A stretch of DNA of 64,000 bases from Buchnera aphidicola (Cinara cuneomaculata) (lineage in GTDB: Bacteria > Pseudomonadota > Gammaproteobacteria > Enterobacterales > Enterobacteriaceae): assembly GCF_900698865.1 (NCBI RefSeq), contig NZ_LR217695.1:186001-250000 (forward strand), given 5' to 3'. Under the pieces are notes generated by a model. That model made no database searches. It was not told the origin of the DNA and saw only the letters and a program-made list of their open reading frames with translations. Position 1 is the first letter of the stretch; every line of letters starts with the position of its first letter. This document shows, piece after piece, positions 29,670-39,745 of the stretch. The translations under genes were made by a program, and so were the position numbers.

Positions 29670-30485
29670 TTATTTATGAATTTTTATAGAATTATTTTTA
29701 TGTAACATACGTGTTTTTTTTAAAATAAATTTTAATGTATTTGCTTGTCCAATAAGAAATATATTAGTATCAATATATCTATGTCCACCAATAAAATCAG
29801 TTATCAACGCACCTGATTCTCTAATTTGCAGTTCTCCAAAAATAATACGTAAAAATTTTTCATTAAATCCAATATAGGCATTAATTTTTCCAGAAGATAA
29901 ATATGCTAAATCTAGAATAGAGCATCCGGTTTGTCGTAAAGATATTTTTTCTTGTAAAAATTGTTGTATAAATGATATATATAAATGATTATTTTTTATA
30001 TTTTTTTTTTTAAAATAAAGCGCTATAACTTTATTTGGAATTTTATTTTCGTATTCACTGCCTCTAGCACGAAAACCATTTAATTGAGCACCTTGACCTT
30101 TAATGGCTGTAAATAGATCATTTTTAATTGGATCATATATTACTGAAATATATATTTCATTTTTTTCTTTTATAAGTATAGATAAACAAAAATGCGGAAT
30201 TTTATTGATAAAATTCATGGTTCCGTTCAGTGGATTGATTAACCATTGATAATTATTAATAATCATTTTTTTTTTAGAACACGCGTTAATAATAGAATGA
30301 TTAGGATAAGACCGATATATAATAGAATAAATTGATAAAAAAACTTTTTCTCTTATTGTGCGTATAAAATATAAAATTTTTGATCGTTCTGTAAGGCATG
30401 TTGTATTTTTTGAATCATAATATTGCGAAATGATCTTTCCGCCTGCTCGGATAGCTCTAATAGCTATATTTAATATAGGATTCAT
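29670..30485 (-). CDS. suhB: SuhB, inositol-monophosphatase fold with catalytic residues lost
   Basis: SuhB is an inositol monophosphatase homolog; in E. coli it also works, without needing catalysis, in the NusA/NusB rRNA antitermination complex. The 271-residue product aligns over its full length with E. coli SuhB (267): MNPILNIAIRAIR, PHFCLSI, YDPIKNDLFTAIKGQGAQLNG and TGCSILDLAYLSSG. The metal ligands are replaced: the Glu of TEES is Ala68, DPLDGT is NPLNGT (Asn84, Asn87), and the Asp of PWDFAAGEL is Arg213; the early Asp of the TNVD motif is gone too. The fold is thus kept without the phosphatase site. The rrs leader at 4369 still has a boxA-like element. Confidence 0.92.
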   Translation of the reverse strand: MNPILNIAIRAIRAGGKIISQYYDSKNTTCLTERSKILYFIRTIREKVFLSIYSIIYRSYPNHSIINACSKKKMIINNYQWLINPLNGTMNFINKIPHFCLSILIKEKNEIYISVIYDPIKNDLFTAIKGQGAQLNGFRARGSEYENKIPNKVIALYFKKKNIKNNHLYISFIQQFLQEKISLRQTGCSILDLAYLSSGKINAYIGFNEKFLRIIFGELQIRESGALITDFIGGHRYIDTNIFLIGQANTLKFILKKTRMLHKNNSIKIHK

Positions 30486-30671
30486 ACAGTTATTTTCTCG
30501 TGTTTAATAATAATGTGAAATACAATTATAAATAAGAATAATTTTTGATATAAAAAATTGATTTATTTATCTAATAAATTATTTATTATATACTTATTTT
30601 AATAAATTTAAAAAGTTTCTTTATATTTTAATATTTAATTAAAAATAATTTATATAAACTAGGAAATAATA

Positions 30672-31772
30672 ATGTTAAAAGAAAATTTTTTATTAAAAAA
30701 ACAAAAAAATAAAATAAATTTATTAGATTTAAATTTTAAAAGTATGGTAAATTTTTTTTTGAAATTAGAAGAAAAAAAATTTAGAGCCATACAAGTTATG
30801 GAATGGATTTATAAAAAACATTGTGTAAATTTTGATGAAATGAATAATTTAAGTAATATATTAAAAAATAAATTAAAAGATATATCTATAATTCAGTTAC
30901 CGGAATGTATAGAAGAAAAAAAATCTCATGATGGTACGATAAAATGGAAATTATTATGTCATAATGAATTTATTGAAACAATATATATTCCGGAAAAAAA
31001 TAGAGCTACATTATGTATTTCTTCACAAGTAGGCTGCGCATTAAAATGTAATTTTTGTGCTACAGGTAAGTTAGGGTATACTCGTAATTTATTAGTTTCA
31101 GAAATTATTGGTCAAATCTGGTTTGTTATAAACAAAATACACCAATATAAATTAAAAAATTATGCTGTACATTCAATTACAAATATTGTAATGATGGGAA
31201 TGGGTGAACCTTTACTAAATTTACGGAATATTATTCCGACTATAGATATTATAACACATAAATATGGTTTTCATTTTTCTAAAAATAAAGTAACTTTATC
31301 TACAGCAGGTGTAGTTCCAGCGATTAATAAAATTGCAGGTAAAATAGATATTTCATTAGCTATTTCTTTACACGCATCTAACGATAATATTCGTAACATG
31401 ATTATGCCAATTAATAAAGTATATAACATTAAAATGTTATTAGCGTCCATTAAAAACTATCTTAGTAAATCTACTGCGAATCGCGGTATAGTAACAATTG
31501 AATATATTATGTTATTTAACATTAATGATAATGAATTTCATGCTCAAGAATTATCAATTTTATTAAAAGATATATCTTGTAAAATTAATTTAATTCCATG
31601 GAATTCTATTCACAATTCTTTTTATGAATGTAGTAGTAATAAAAGAATTATTAATTTTTTAAATTATTTAAGAAATAAAGGTTTTACTGTTACAATTAGA
31701 AAAAATAGAGGTTCTGACATTAACGCTGCTTGTGGACAGTTAATTGGACACAACAATATCATTAAAAAATAG
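30672..31772 (+). CDS. rlmN: Dual-specificity rRNA/tRNA methyltransferase RlmN
   Basis: RlmN is a radical-SAM enzyme that methylates C2 of adenosine 2503 of 23S rRNA and adenosine 37 of some tRNAs. The 366-residue product (E. coli 384) has the cluster motif CALKCNFC (Cys122, 126, 129), MMGMGEPLLN, LSTAGVVPA, and the C-terminal cysteine in NAACGQL that carries the methylene intermediate. GAAATAAT precedes the ATG. In E. coli ispG lies between rlmN and hisS; here hisS follows after 111 bases. Confidence 0.96.
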   Translation: MLKENFLLKKQKNKINLLDLNFKSMVNFFLKLEEKKFRAIQVMEWIYKKHCVNFDEMNNLSNILKNKLKDISIIQLPECIEEKKSHDGTIKWKLLCHNEFIETIYIPEKNRATLCISSQVGCALKCNFCATGKLGYTRNLLVSEIIGQIWFVINKIHQYKLKNYAVHSITNIVMMGMGEPLLNLRNIIPTIDIITHKYGFHFSKNKVTLSTAGVVPAINKIAGKIDISLAISLHASNDNIRNMIMPINKVYNIKMLLASIKNYLSKSTANRGIVTIEYIMLFNINDNEFHAQELSILLKDISCKINLIPWNSIHNSFYECSSNKRIINFLNYLRNKGFTVTIRKNRGSDINAACGQLIGHNNIIKK

Positions 31773-31883
31773 TGAATTTTAATAGAATTTTTCTTCTAAT
31801 TATTTTTCATAAAAATAAAAAATTTTCAAATCTATATTTTTTATTAAAAATTAATAATCTTAATATAGGAACTTTAATATTGT

Positions 31884-33161
31884 ATGAGTATAAAATATCA
31901 ATCAATCAGAGGTATGCATGATCTTCTTCCTAATGATGCTTATTACTTAAATACCATTGAAAAAGTTATAAAAAATATATTATATAACCATTCTTATTCA
32001 GAGATTCGTTTTCCGATTGTAGAAAAAACACAATTATTTAAGAAAGCTATTGGAAATAATACTGATATTATACATAAAGAAATGTATAATTTTTGGGATA
32101 AAAGACAAAAAAAAATCTCTTTGAGGCCAGAAGGAACGGTAAGTTGTATCAGAGCGTGCATACAAAATAATATATTTTATAATTCTAAAATTCAAAAATT
32201 ATGGTATCATGGTCCTATGTTTCGTTATGAGAGACCGCAAAAAGGACGTTTTAGACAATTTGATCAATTAGGAGTAGAAGTTTTTGGTTTAAAAAATTTT
32301 GTTACTGACTATGAAGTTATTATGTTAACTGTAAAAATTTGGAAACAATTAAATTTATTAAAACATGTAACACTTGAAGTCAATTCAATTGGCCATTTAA
32401 CAGATAGAAAAAATTTTGCATTGGATTTACAAAATTTTTTTAAAAATTATATTCATCAATTTACTCAGTATGAAAAAAAATTATTATCCGAAAATCCTAT
32501 TCGTATTTTAGATAGCAAAAACATTTATATACAAAAAATATTAAAATTTGCACCTTTATTAAACAATTATTTGAATTCTTATTCAGATAGACGGTTTAAA
32601 AAATTATGTTGTTTATTAGATCACTCACAAGTAAGTTATAAAATAAATAATCAGTTAGTTAGAGGATTGGATTATTATAATGATACTGTTTTTGAATGGA
32701 CTTCAAAATATTTAGGATCTCAAAATACTATCTGTGCCGGAGGACGTTACGATAATTTAGTAGAATATTTAGGAGGTAAAAAAAATGCAGCTATCGGTTT
32801 TGCAATAGGTATGAATAGGTTACTGATATTAAAAAAAATTATTAATCCTAACTATTTAAAAAATTTTTTTATAGACATTAATATTATTTTTTTAGAATCT
32901 ATGTATTCAATATTTGCTATATATCTATCTGATAAATTACGTTTAATGTGGCCGAAATTTAGAATAAATACATCTTTTCAAGTATTAAAAAAAAATAATT
33001 ACATGAATATTTCAAATAAAATGAAATCAAATTTTTTATTAATTTTAGAATCCGATATGCTCAATATGAATAAAATTTTAATTAAGAATATGTTTAAAAA
33101 TACAAATATAATTACATCAATTAACCGGATCTTTAAAAATCCATGTATTTTTATTAATTAA
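31884..33161 (+). CDS. hisS: Histidyl-tRNA synthetase
   Basis: HisRS is a class II synthetase that charges tRNA-His. The 425-residue product (E. coli 424) shows motif 2 in MFRYERPQKGRFRQFDQLG, the histidine-specific signatures LVRGLDYYNDTVFEW and GGRYDNLVEYLGG, motif 3 in AIGFAIGMNRL, and a diverged C-terminal anticodon-binding domain from about residue 330. ATAGGAAC lies before the ATG. It is intact and sits between rlmN and glyA. Confidence 0.97.
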   Translation: MSIKYQSIRGMHDLLPNDAYYLNTIEKVIKNILYNHSYSEIRFPIVEKTQLFKKAIGNNTDIIHKEMYNFWDKRQKKISLRPEGTVSCIRACIQNNIFYNSKIQKLWYHGPMFRYERPQKGRFRQFDQLGVEVFGLKNFVTDYEVIMLTVKIWKQLNLLKHVTLEVNSIGHLTDRKNFALDLQNFFKNYIHQFTQYEKKLLSENPIRILDSKNIYIQKILKFAPLLNNYLNSYSDRRFKKLCCLLDHSQVSYKINNQLVRGLDYYNDTVFEWTSKYLGSQNTICAGGRYDNLVEYLGGKKNAAIGFAIGMNRLLILKKIINPNYLKNFFIDINIIFLESMYSIFAIYLSDKLRLMWPKFRINTSFQVLKKNNYMNISNKMKSNFLLILESDMLNMNKILIKNMFKNTNIITSINRIFKNPCIFIN

Positions 33162-33270
33162 TCACTAATATATTTAATTAGTAAATAATATATTTTGTAT
33201 AATTTTTATAAAAAATGTTTTTAAAAAATTTTTTAAAAAATTAATAATTTAAAGTAAATAATATATAAAT

Positions 33271-34518
33271 ATGATAAAAAAAATACTAAAAAAAACAGAT
33301 CAAAAAATTTGGAATTTAATTAATAAAGAAAAAAATAGACAAGAATCATGTATTAATTTAATTGCATCAGAAAATTATGCTAGTAATTCTATACTAGAAG
33401 CTCAAGGTTCTTGTTTAACTAATAAATATGCTGAAGGATATATCGGAAATCGATTTTATAATGGATGTGATATAATCGATGATATTGAATTAATTGCTAT
33501 TAATAGAGCAAAAAAATTATTTAACGTTGATTATGCTAATGTTCAACCTCATTCAGGTTCACAAGCTAATTTTGCAATACTTCAAGCTTTATTAAAACCT
33601 AAAGATATTATCTTAGGTATGCACTTAAATCACGGCGGACATTTAACGCATGGATCAATTGTAAATTTTTCAGGAAAAATATATAAATCTTATACATATA
33701 AAACTAATGCAGAAGGTTACATAGATTATAAAAATTTTAAACAGTTATCTTTTTTATATCGCCCTAAATTAATTATTGGTGGATTTTCGGCATATTCAGG
33801 AATATGTGATTGGAAATATATGCGACGTATTGCTGATCAAATTGATGCTTATTTTATGGTAGATATTTCGCATATTGTAGGTTTAATTATAGCCGGATTA
33901 TATCCAAATCCTATTGATTATGCTCATGTCGTCAGTACTACTACACATAAAACGTTAGGTGGGCCTAGAGGAGGGTTAATTATTTCTAAAAATGGGAATA
34001 AACACTTATATTCAAAATTAGATGCAGCTGTATTTCCTGGCAGCCAAGGTGGCCCTTTAATGCATATTATTGCAGCTAAAGCTGTTGCTTTTAAGGAAGC
34101 TTCGGGTGAAAAATTTTTTTTATTACAAAAAAATATTTTATTTTTTTCTAAAAAAATGGTTGAAATATTTTTAAAAAGAAATTTTACGATCATATCAGGA
34201 AAAACAGATAATCATTTATTTTTAGTAGATGTATCTAAGAAAGGATTAACAGGTAAAAAAGCTAGCGATATACTCGCGCAAGCAGGTATTATTGTAAACA
34301 AAAATACTATCCCTAATGATCATAAAAGTCCATTAATTACGTCAGGAATTCGTATTGGTACTCCTGCAATTGCTAAACGTAAAATCAAAATCAATCATGT
34401 TATTAAAATAACAAATTGGATATGTGATATTTTAAATAATCCTGATGATTCAATACTAATAAACAATATAAGAAAAAAAATAAAAATAATATGTAAAAAT
34501 TACCCTATCTATAAGTAG
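33271..34518 (+). CDS. glyA: Serine hydroxymethyltransferase
   Basis: GlyA interconverts serine and glycine and supplies one-carbon units to folate. The 415-residue product (E. coli 417) begins with the family pattern ENRQE-like KEKNRQESCINLIASENYAS and keeps the cofactor lysine in STTTHKTLGGPRGG (near residue 228). RFYNGCDIIDDIE and the C-terminal SGIRIGTPAI are conserved. A strong hairpin begins four bases after its stop. With serC it gives the serine/glycine branch of this window. Confidence 0.98.
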   Translation: MIKKILKKTDQKIWNLINKEKNRQESCINLIASENYASNSILEAQGSCLTNKYAEGYIGNRFYNGCDIIDDIELIAINRAKKLFNVDYANVQPHSGSQANFAILQALLKPKDIILGMHLNHGGHLTHGSIVNFSGKIYKSYTYKTNAEGYIDYKNFKQLSFLYRPKLIIGGFSAYSGICDWKYMRRIADQIDAYFMVDISHIVGLIIAGLYPNPIDYAHVVSTTTHKTLGGPRGGLIISKNGNKHLYSKLDAAVFPGSQGGPLMHIIAAKAVAFKEASGEKFFLLQKNILFFSKKMVEIFLKRNFTIISGKTDNHLFLVDVSKKGLTGKKASDILAQAGIIVNKNTIPNDHKSPLITSGIRIGTPAIAKRKIKINHVIKITNWICDILNNPDDSILINNIRKKIKIICKNYPIYK

Positions 34519-34521
34519 TAG

Positions 34522-34556
34522 AATTCATATAAAAAAAATACATTTTTATATGAATT
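34522..34556. terminator. Hairpin after glyA
   Basis: AATTCATATAAAAA (34522-34535) and TTTTTATATGAATT (34543-34556) form a perfect 14-bp stem with a 7-base loop, starting four bases past the glyA stop. The tail is A-rich then TTTTT. It is probably the glyA terminator; the convergent pgl stop lies about 180 bases further. Confidence 0.6.
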
Positions 34557-34732
34557 AAAAATATTTTTAATGATGTTATGATACATAATATATATAAGAT
34601 AATTTTTATTATATATATCTCCAAATGATTGAAATACATTATTTTTTTCATATAATTAATAAAAATATTAATTTTAATAAAAAATAAATTTAATAATTAA
34701 AGATAGTAAAAATTTTATAATATAATAGTTTA

Positions 34733-35728
34733 TTACGTTAATAAGATCCATAACGGATTTTTTCCTGTAAATGTTTTCGCTTTGACTGATAAATGACCCG
34801 TATTACAATTTATATGATATATAATCATCATATTTGAAATTTCTCCTACAACTATTAGTAATTTACCATCTTTACTGATACAAAATGATCGGGGTTGTAG
34901 GGTCGTTTTATAGCTATCAATATACGATAGAATACCAGTAGTATTATCAATATTAAAAGCTGAAATAATGTGGTTTAAACGATCGCAAGCATATAAGTAT
35001 TTTATATTAGGATGTATATGGATATCTGATGCCCAAAAACGATACATATTAGAATTTAATTTTAATGCAATTGATTGTATTAATAATAATTTAGCTAATT
35101 TATTATCGATTAACCATACATCAATTGTTCCATTTAATTCATTAATAGAATATAAATATGGATTAAATGGATGAAAAACAATATGTCGTGGACCGCTATT
35201 ATATGCAGTAAAAATAACATTTCTTAATATTAAAGTGATTTTTTTATTTTTTTTTAAAAAAATACTATAAATATAAATTTTATTTTCTTTAAGGGCGGAT
35301 ATAAATATTAAGTTATATTTATAATGTATTTTAATACAATGACAACCTTGGATGTTTTCAATATTATAAATAATATTCTCAATTAATCCCGATGAATTTA
35401 ATGAAAATAATTGAATTTTATTACCGTGATATGAAGCAATAAATAAAATTGTTTTATTTTTATTTAACGAAATATAATTAGGTGTGTTAAATATATTAAT
35501 TTCATGAATTTTTTTAAATTCATTACATGAATTTTGTTTATATGTAACAATTTTATTGTTTATTGTTTCTCCAGCATATAATAATTTATCTCGACTATTG
35601 TATTTTAAAGGTTGAGGGCGTCCAGTAGAAGATAAAATAGATTTTTTTAATAGAATATAATTTTTTTTTAAAATCCAGTGTTCAATATGTTTGTTAATAG
35701 AACAAGAAACTAAAATATTTTTTTCCAT
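34733..35728 (-). CDS. pgl: 6-phosphogluconolactonase
   Basis: Pgl hydrolyses 6-phosphogluconolactone, the product of Zwf (encoded at 61859), in the oxidative pentose phosphate pathway. The 331-residue product has the length and seven-bladed propeller pattern of enterobacterial YbhE/Pgl (E. coli 331). Conserved stretches are GRPQPLKYNSRDKLLYAG near the start, NIQGCHCIKIH, SGPRHIVFHPFNPYLY, WASDIHIHPNIKYLYACDR and PRSFCISKDGK. It is intact though diverged. It stands between convergent glyA and co-oriented mfd. Confidence 0.94.
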   Translation of the reverse strand: MEKNILVSCSINKHIEHWILKKNYILLKKSILSSTGRPQPLKYNSRDKLLYAGETINNKIVTYKQNSCNEFKKIHEINIFNTPNYISLNKNKTILFIASYHGNKIQLFSLNSSGLIENIIYNIENIQGCHCIKIHYKYNLIFISALKENKIYIYSIFLKKNKKITLILRNVIFTAYNSGPRHIVFHPFNPYLYSINELNGTIDVWLIDNKLAKLLLIQSIALKLNSNMYRFWASDIHIHPNIKYLYACDRLNHIISAFNIDNTTGILSYIDSYKTTLQPRSFCISKDGKLLIVVGEISNMMIIYHINCNTGHLSVKAKTFTGKNPLWILLT

Positions 35729-35858
35729 ACTTTTTCCAATAAAAATATATGTTTACAAAAATAATTATTTTATTTAACTTATAAAATATTAAATAATTAT
35801 TATATGTGTATATGTACAACATACATATATAACATCATGTGACGATGATACGACAATA

Positions 35859-37946
35859 TCAAGAATGTTTTATAATATTATGTAAAAATTTTTTTAACCA
35901 AAATAAGCTATCTTGATGATTTATAAAAGATTGATGATAGTATAATTTATCTTTTAGTAATTTCCAATCTTGCGGTTTACTTACAATTTTATTACATAAC
36001 CAATTAATATTTAAAATGTTTTTTTTATAAAAAATCATACATATTTTTGTTAAATAAAATTTAATTTTTTTTATTCCAATTTTATAAGCTAAAATTCTTA
36101 TTTTAGTTAATAAAAACAAATTTTCTGCGTGTTCTGGTAATTTTCCAAATAAATTATAAATTTCATATTTTATATTTTTTAATTCTTTATATGATTTAAT
36201 ACACGAAATTTTTTTATAAAAAATTAATCGAGTATTAACATTCTGAATATAATTTTCAGGTAAAATTGCTGATATATGTAACTGAATATCTACACGTTTA
36301 TTGTTAGATTCTATTTCACTCAATGCTTTTGTATCATTACTTTTTATAATAGCATTAATAGCATTTTTTAAGAGTTTTTTATATAATTCAATTCCAATAG
36401 TTTTAATATGACCGCTTTGATTTTTTCCTAATAATTCACCAACTCCTCTAATTTCTGAATCATGCGTAGATAGTATAAAACCAGAACCTAAATTTGTAAA
36501 AGATTTAATAAGATTTAGTCTTTTTTCTGCTTTTTCATTAATCTTTACATGATTTGATGTAAAAAAAAAGGCATAAGCTTGTTTTTCAGAACGACCAATA
36601 CGACCTCTTAACTGATGCAATTGTGATAATCCAAATTTATCTGCATTTTCTATAATAATCGTATTAACATTGCTTATATGTATTCCTGTATCTATAATAG
36701 TAGTACATAGTAATACATCAAATGACTTATTTAAAAATTTACACATTATATTATATAAATCTTTACGATTCATTTTTCCGTGACTAATTTGAATGCGCAC
36801 TTCTGGTATTAGATTAGATAAATAATTTTTTTTTTCTTCAATATTTTGAATTTTATTATATATATAATATATTTGCCCACCTCGACTTATTTCTTTAAGA
36901 ACTACTTTTCTTATAACTGTTGCACTAAAATTTTGAACGAAAGTTTTTATAGTTGATCGGTTTTTAGGAGGTGTAGATATAATCGATAAATCTCTAATAC
37001 CTAATGAAGACATATGAAGAGTTCTTGGAATAGGAGTAGCTGTTAATGTTAATACATCTATATTTATATATAATCTTTTTATTAGTTCTTTATGGTGTAC
37101 ACCGAAACGATGTTCTTCATCAATAATTAATAATCCTAAATTCTTCCATATTAAATTTTTTGATAAAATTTTATGAGTACCTATTAAAACATTTATTTGT
37201 CCATTTTTTATGTTATTTTTAATTAATAAAGCTTCTTTTTTAGAAGTAAAACGTGAATATGTATTTATATTAAATTTATATTTATAAAATCTATTTTTAA
37301 AAGTTTTATAATGTTGTTGCGCCAATAATGTTGTTGGTACTAAAATAGCGACTTGTTTTTTGTTATCTAGAGCTATAAAAGTTGCTTGCATTGCTATTTC
37401 GGTTTTTCCAAAACCTACATCTCCACATAATAATCGATCCATAGGAATTGGTTTCATCATATCCGTAATAATCTCTTGAATAGATTTTTTTTGATCCTCT
37501 GTCATTATATAAGAACATTGATTACAAAAATTTTTATATTTAAGAGTATTTTTTTTAAAAGAAAATCCTTGTCTTAAAATACGATGAGATCTATTATCGA
37601 TTAATTGAACAGCTACATCGTAAATTTTTTTTTTTATTTTATTGCATTCTGATGACCATTTTTTACTACCTAAAGTATTCAATGAAATTTCTGACAATAT
37701 TGCAGAACTATATGAACTAATTAGATTAAGAGATGTAATAGGAACATATAATTTGGCTTGTTTTGCATACATAAGTATGCAATATTCTGTTATAATACCA
37801 TTAGTATTTAAAGTACATAATCCAATATATTTACCGATACCATATTTGATATGTACTACTAGTTGATTTTTTTTAAATATTTTATTTTTTACAATCAAAT
37901 TAGAAAAATTATTTTTTTCCTGTCTTAACACTATATTACGTTTCAT
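35859..37946 (-). CDS. mfd: Mfd transcription-repair coupling factor lacking its N-terminal UvrA-binding half
   Basis: Mfd pushes stalled RNA polymerase off DNA and in most bacteria recruits UvrA. This protein has 695 residues against 1148 in E. coli: the N-terminal UvrB-like domains are absent. It starts just before the RNA-polymerase-interacting domain (about 25-110, LVVHIKYGIGKYIG and KLYVPITSLNLIS). The motor follows, with Walker A in CGDVGFGKTE (about 174-183), DEEHRFG, LTATPIPRTL, and QLHQLRGRIGRS, then a C-terminal D7-like domain. The ATG at 37946 is the first usable start and nothing coding is seen upstream. A known Buchnera trend is N-terminal shortening of Mfd, but I recall a longer form in A. 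pisum Buchnera. Confidence 0.93.
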   Translation of the reverse strand: MKRNIVLRQEKNNFSNLIVKNKIFKKNQLVVHIKYGIGKYIGLCTLNTNGIITEYCILMYAKQAKLYVPITSLNLISSYSSAILSEISLNTLGSKKWSSECNKIKKKIYDVAVQLIDNRSHRILRQGFSFKKNTLKYKNFCNQCSYIMTEDQKKSIQEIITDMMKPIPMDRLLCGDVGFGKTEIAMQATFIALDNKKQVAILVPTTLLAQQHYKTFKNRFYKYKFNINTYSRFTSKKEALLIKNNIKNGQINVLIGTHKILSKNLIWKNLGLLIIDEEHRFGVHHKELIKRLYINIDVLTLTATPIPRTLHMSSLGIRDLSIISTPPKNRSTIKTFVQNFSATVIRKVVLKEISRGGQIYYIYNKIQNIEEKKNYLSNLIPEVRIQISHGKMNRKDLYNIMCKFLNKSFDVLLCTTIIDTGIHISNVNTIIIENADKFGLSQLHQLRGRIGRSEKQAYAFFFTSNHVKINEKAEKRLNLIKSFTNLGSGFILSTHDSEIRGVGELLGKNQSGHIKTIGIELYKKLLKNAINAIIKSNDTKALSEIESNNKRVDIQLHISAILPENYIQNVNTRLIFYKKISCIKSYKELKNIKYEIYNLFGKLPEHAENLFLLTKIRILAYKIGIKKIKFYLTKICMIFYKKNILNINWLCNKIVSKPQDWKLLKDKLYYHQSFINHQDSLFWLKKFLHNIIKHS

Positions 37947-38620
37947 TTAATAAATATATTCCAATATTTTAAAAATAAAAAAAAATATAATAATAATTAT
38001 TATTATTAATAATAATTTTATTATTAACAAATTAAAATGATTGCTTTAAGGTTAATAAAAATATGTTTTATTTTAATATTTTCATATTTTTAAAATAATC
38101 TTAAAATAGTTAACCTGATATTCCATGATAAAAATCAATGTGTACTAATTTTATTTAAAAATATATATATTATATATATTTTTAATTTAATTAAAAATAC
38201 TTTATTTTTATAGATAAATTTATTAATGACGATATTTATATAAAAACTATTTTAAAAAATTTAATAATAAAATTATTTCATATAAAAGTTGTATATAATT
38301 AAAACATTATTAAAATATTAAGTTTTAATTAATATTAATATTCAGATTTAATAAAAGTATATAATAATACTTGTATTGAAAATAATTCATAATTCATATA
38401 CTATATGTATTTAAAAATCATTTTTTATGAAAAATTTATTAAAACTAATTTTAGTAATCACTAATGTTAATTAGTGATATAGTATATATACATTAAAATG
38501 TACAATTTTTAATTTATAAAAATAGATCGTTACTGTAATTATTTATTAATAAACATTATAATTAATATAATATAGTAATTTTTAACAAATATATTTTTAC
38601 ATTTATTGGTAATCATTTAT
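37947..38620. other. 674-base AT-rich spacer between divergent mfd and gapA
   Basis: In E. coli lolCDE lies beside mfd, and I recall the same in other Buchnera; here nothing coding remains. I found no ABC-transporter motif and no part of the lost Mfd N-terminus. A perfect 9-bp hairpin (ATCACTAAT at 38457-38465, ATTAGTGAT at 38470-38478) lies about 140 bases before gapA. The gapA promoter must be here, but I cannot pick it out. Confidence 0.5.
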
Positions 38621-39619
38621 ATGAAAATTAAAGTTGCTATAAACGGATTTGGTCGTATCGGTCGAATGATATTTAGAATTGCTCAAAAAAGAGCAAATAT
38701 AGAAATAGTTGCAATTAATGATTTATTAGACGCTAAATATATTGCATACATGATGAAATTTGATTCAACTCATGGTGTATTTATTGGATCTATTGAAACA
38801 AAAGAAAAATATTTAATTGTGAATAATAAAAAAATTATTATTTTTTCTGAAAAAGATCCTAAAAAAATTGATTGGAAAGCTCTTAACGTTGATATAGTTA
38901 TTGAATCAACTGGAATATTTTTAACAACTCCATTAGCTTATCAGCATGTAATAGCAGGAGCTAAAAAAGTTATATTAACCGGTCCATCTAAAGATGATAC
39001 TCCTATGTTTGTAAAAGGAGTAAATTTTAGTAAATATAACGGTCAAAAAGTTGTTTCAAATGCATCTTGTACAACAAATTGTTTAGCACCTTTAGCGAAA
39101 ATAGTTAACGATGAATTTGAAATACTCGAAGGTTTAATGACCACAGTACATGCTACTACAGCTACTCAAAAAACTGTAGATGGAGTTTCTTTAAAGGATT
39201 GGAGAGGCGGTAGAGGGGCTTTACAAAATATAATACCTGCATCTACTGGAGCTGCACAAGCTGTAGGTAAAATTCTTCCTGAATTAAATAAAAAAATTAC
39301 TGGAATTGCATTTAGAGTACCTGTCGCGAATGTCTCAGTAGTCGATTTTACTGTAAAATTAAAAAAAGAAGCAAATTATAAAGATATATGCGATGTTATC
39401 AAATTAGCTTCTAACACTTATATGAAAGATATTGTAGGTTATTCTAATGAATCAGTTGTTTCAAGTGATTTTAATGGATCACATTTAACATCAATTTTTG
39501 ATGAAACAGCAGGTTTAGCTTTAAATAAAAATTTTGTAAAATTAATATCTTGGTATGATAATGAATTTGGATATTCAACAAAAGTATTAGATTTAGCTGA
39601 ATGGATTTCATCCCGATAA
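38621..39619 (+). CDS. gapA: Glyceraldehyde-3-phosphate dehydrogenase
   Basis: GapA oxidises glyceraldehyde 3-phosphate in glycolysis. The ATG at 38621 gives [15 protein letters not shown], the family start, so the in-frame TTG at 38606 is rejected; the product has 332 residues (E. coli 331). The catalytic cysteine is in [11 protein letters not shown] (near residue 150), the His in the conserved segment [13 protein letters not shown], and the C-terminal [10 protein letters not shown] is intact. This gene is among the least diverged in the window, as expected for a highly expressed enzyme. I see only a weak ribosome site. A hairpin follows its stop. Confidence 0.98.
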   Translation: MKIKVAINGFGRIGRMIFRIAQKRANIEIVAINDLLDAKYIAYMMKFDSTHGVFIGSIETKEKYLIVNNKKIIIFSEKDPKKIDWKALNVDIVIESTGIFLTTPLAYQHVIAGAKKVILTGPSKDDTPMFVKGVNFSKYNGQKVVSNASCTTNCLAPLAKIVNDEFEILEGLMTTVHATTATQKTVDGVSLKDWRGGRGALQNIIPASTGAAQAVGKILPELNKKITGIAFRVPVANVSVVDFTVKLKKEANYKDICDVIKLASNTYMKDIVGYSNESVVSSDFNGSHLTSIFDETAGLALNKNFVKLISWYDNEFGYSTKVLDLAEWISSR

Positions 39620-39649
39620 TTATATATATATCTATATATAATACATATA

Positions 39650-39687
39650 TTGACAGTATTCAATACTATTTACTTTGATACTGTCAA
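39650..39687. terminator. Hairpin between convergent gapA and fldA
   Basis: TTGACAGTAT (39650-39659) and ATACTGTCAA (39678-39687) form a perfect 10-bp stem with four G-C pairs per arm region and an 18-base loop. It is 30 bases past the gapA stop and is followed by ATATTTTG. A bidirectional terminator is likely. Confidence 0.6.
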
Positions 39688-39745
39688 ATATTTTGTATTT
39701 AATATATTTAAAAATTATTATTAATATTTATTTGTAAAAATTATT

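Noticed and set aside
38037-38220. Hydrophobic reading frame beginning at ATG 38037 as a lolC relic
   Set aside because: It meets a stop after 19 codons and I could find no convincing alignment with LolC; low-complexity AT sequence explains it.
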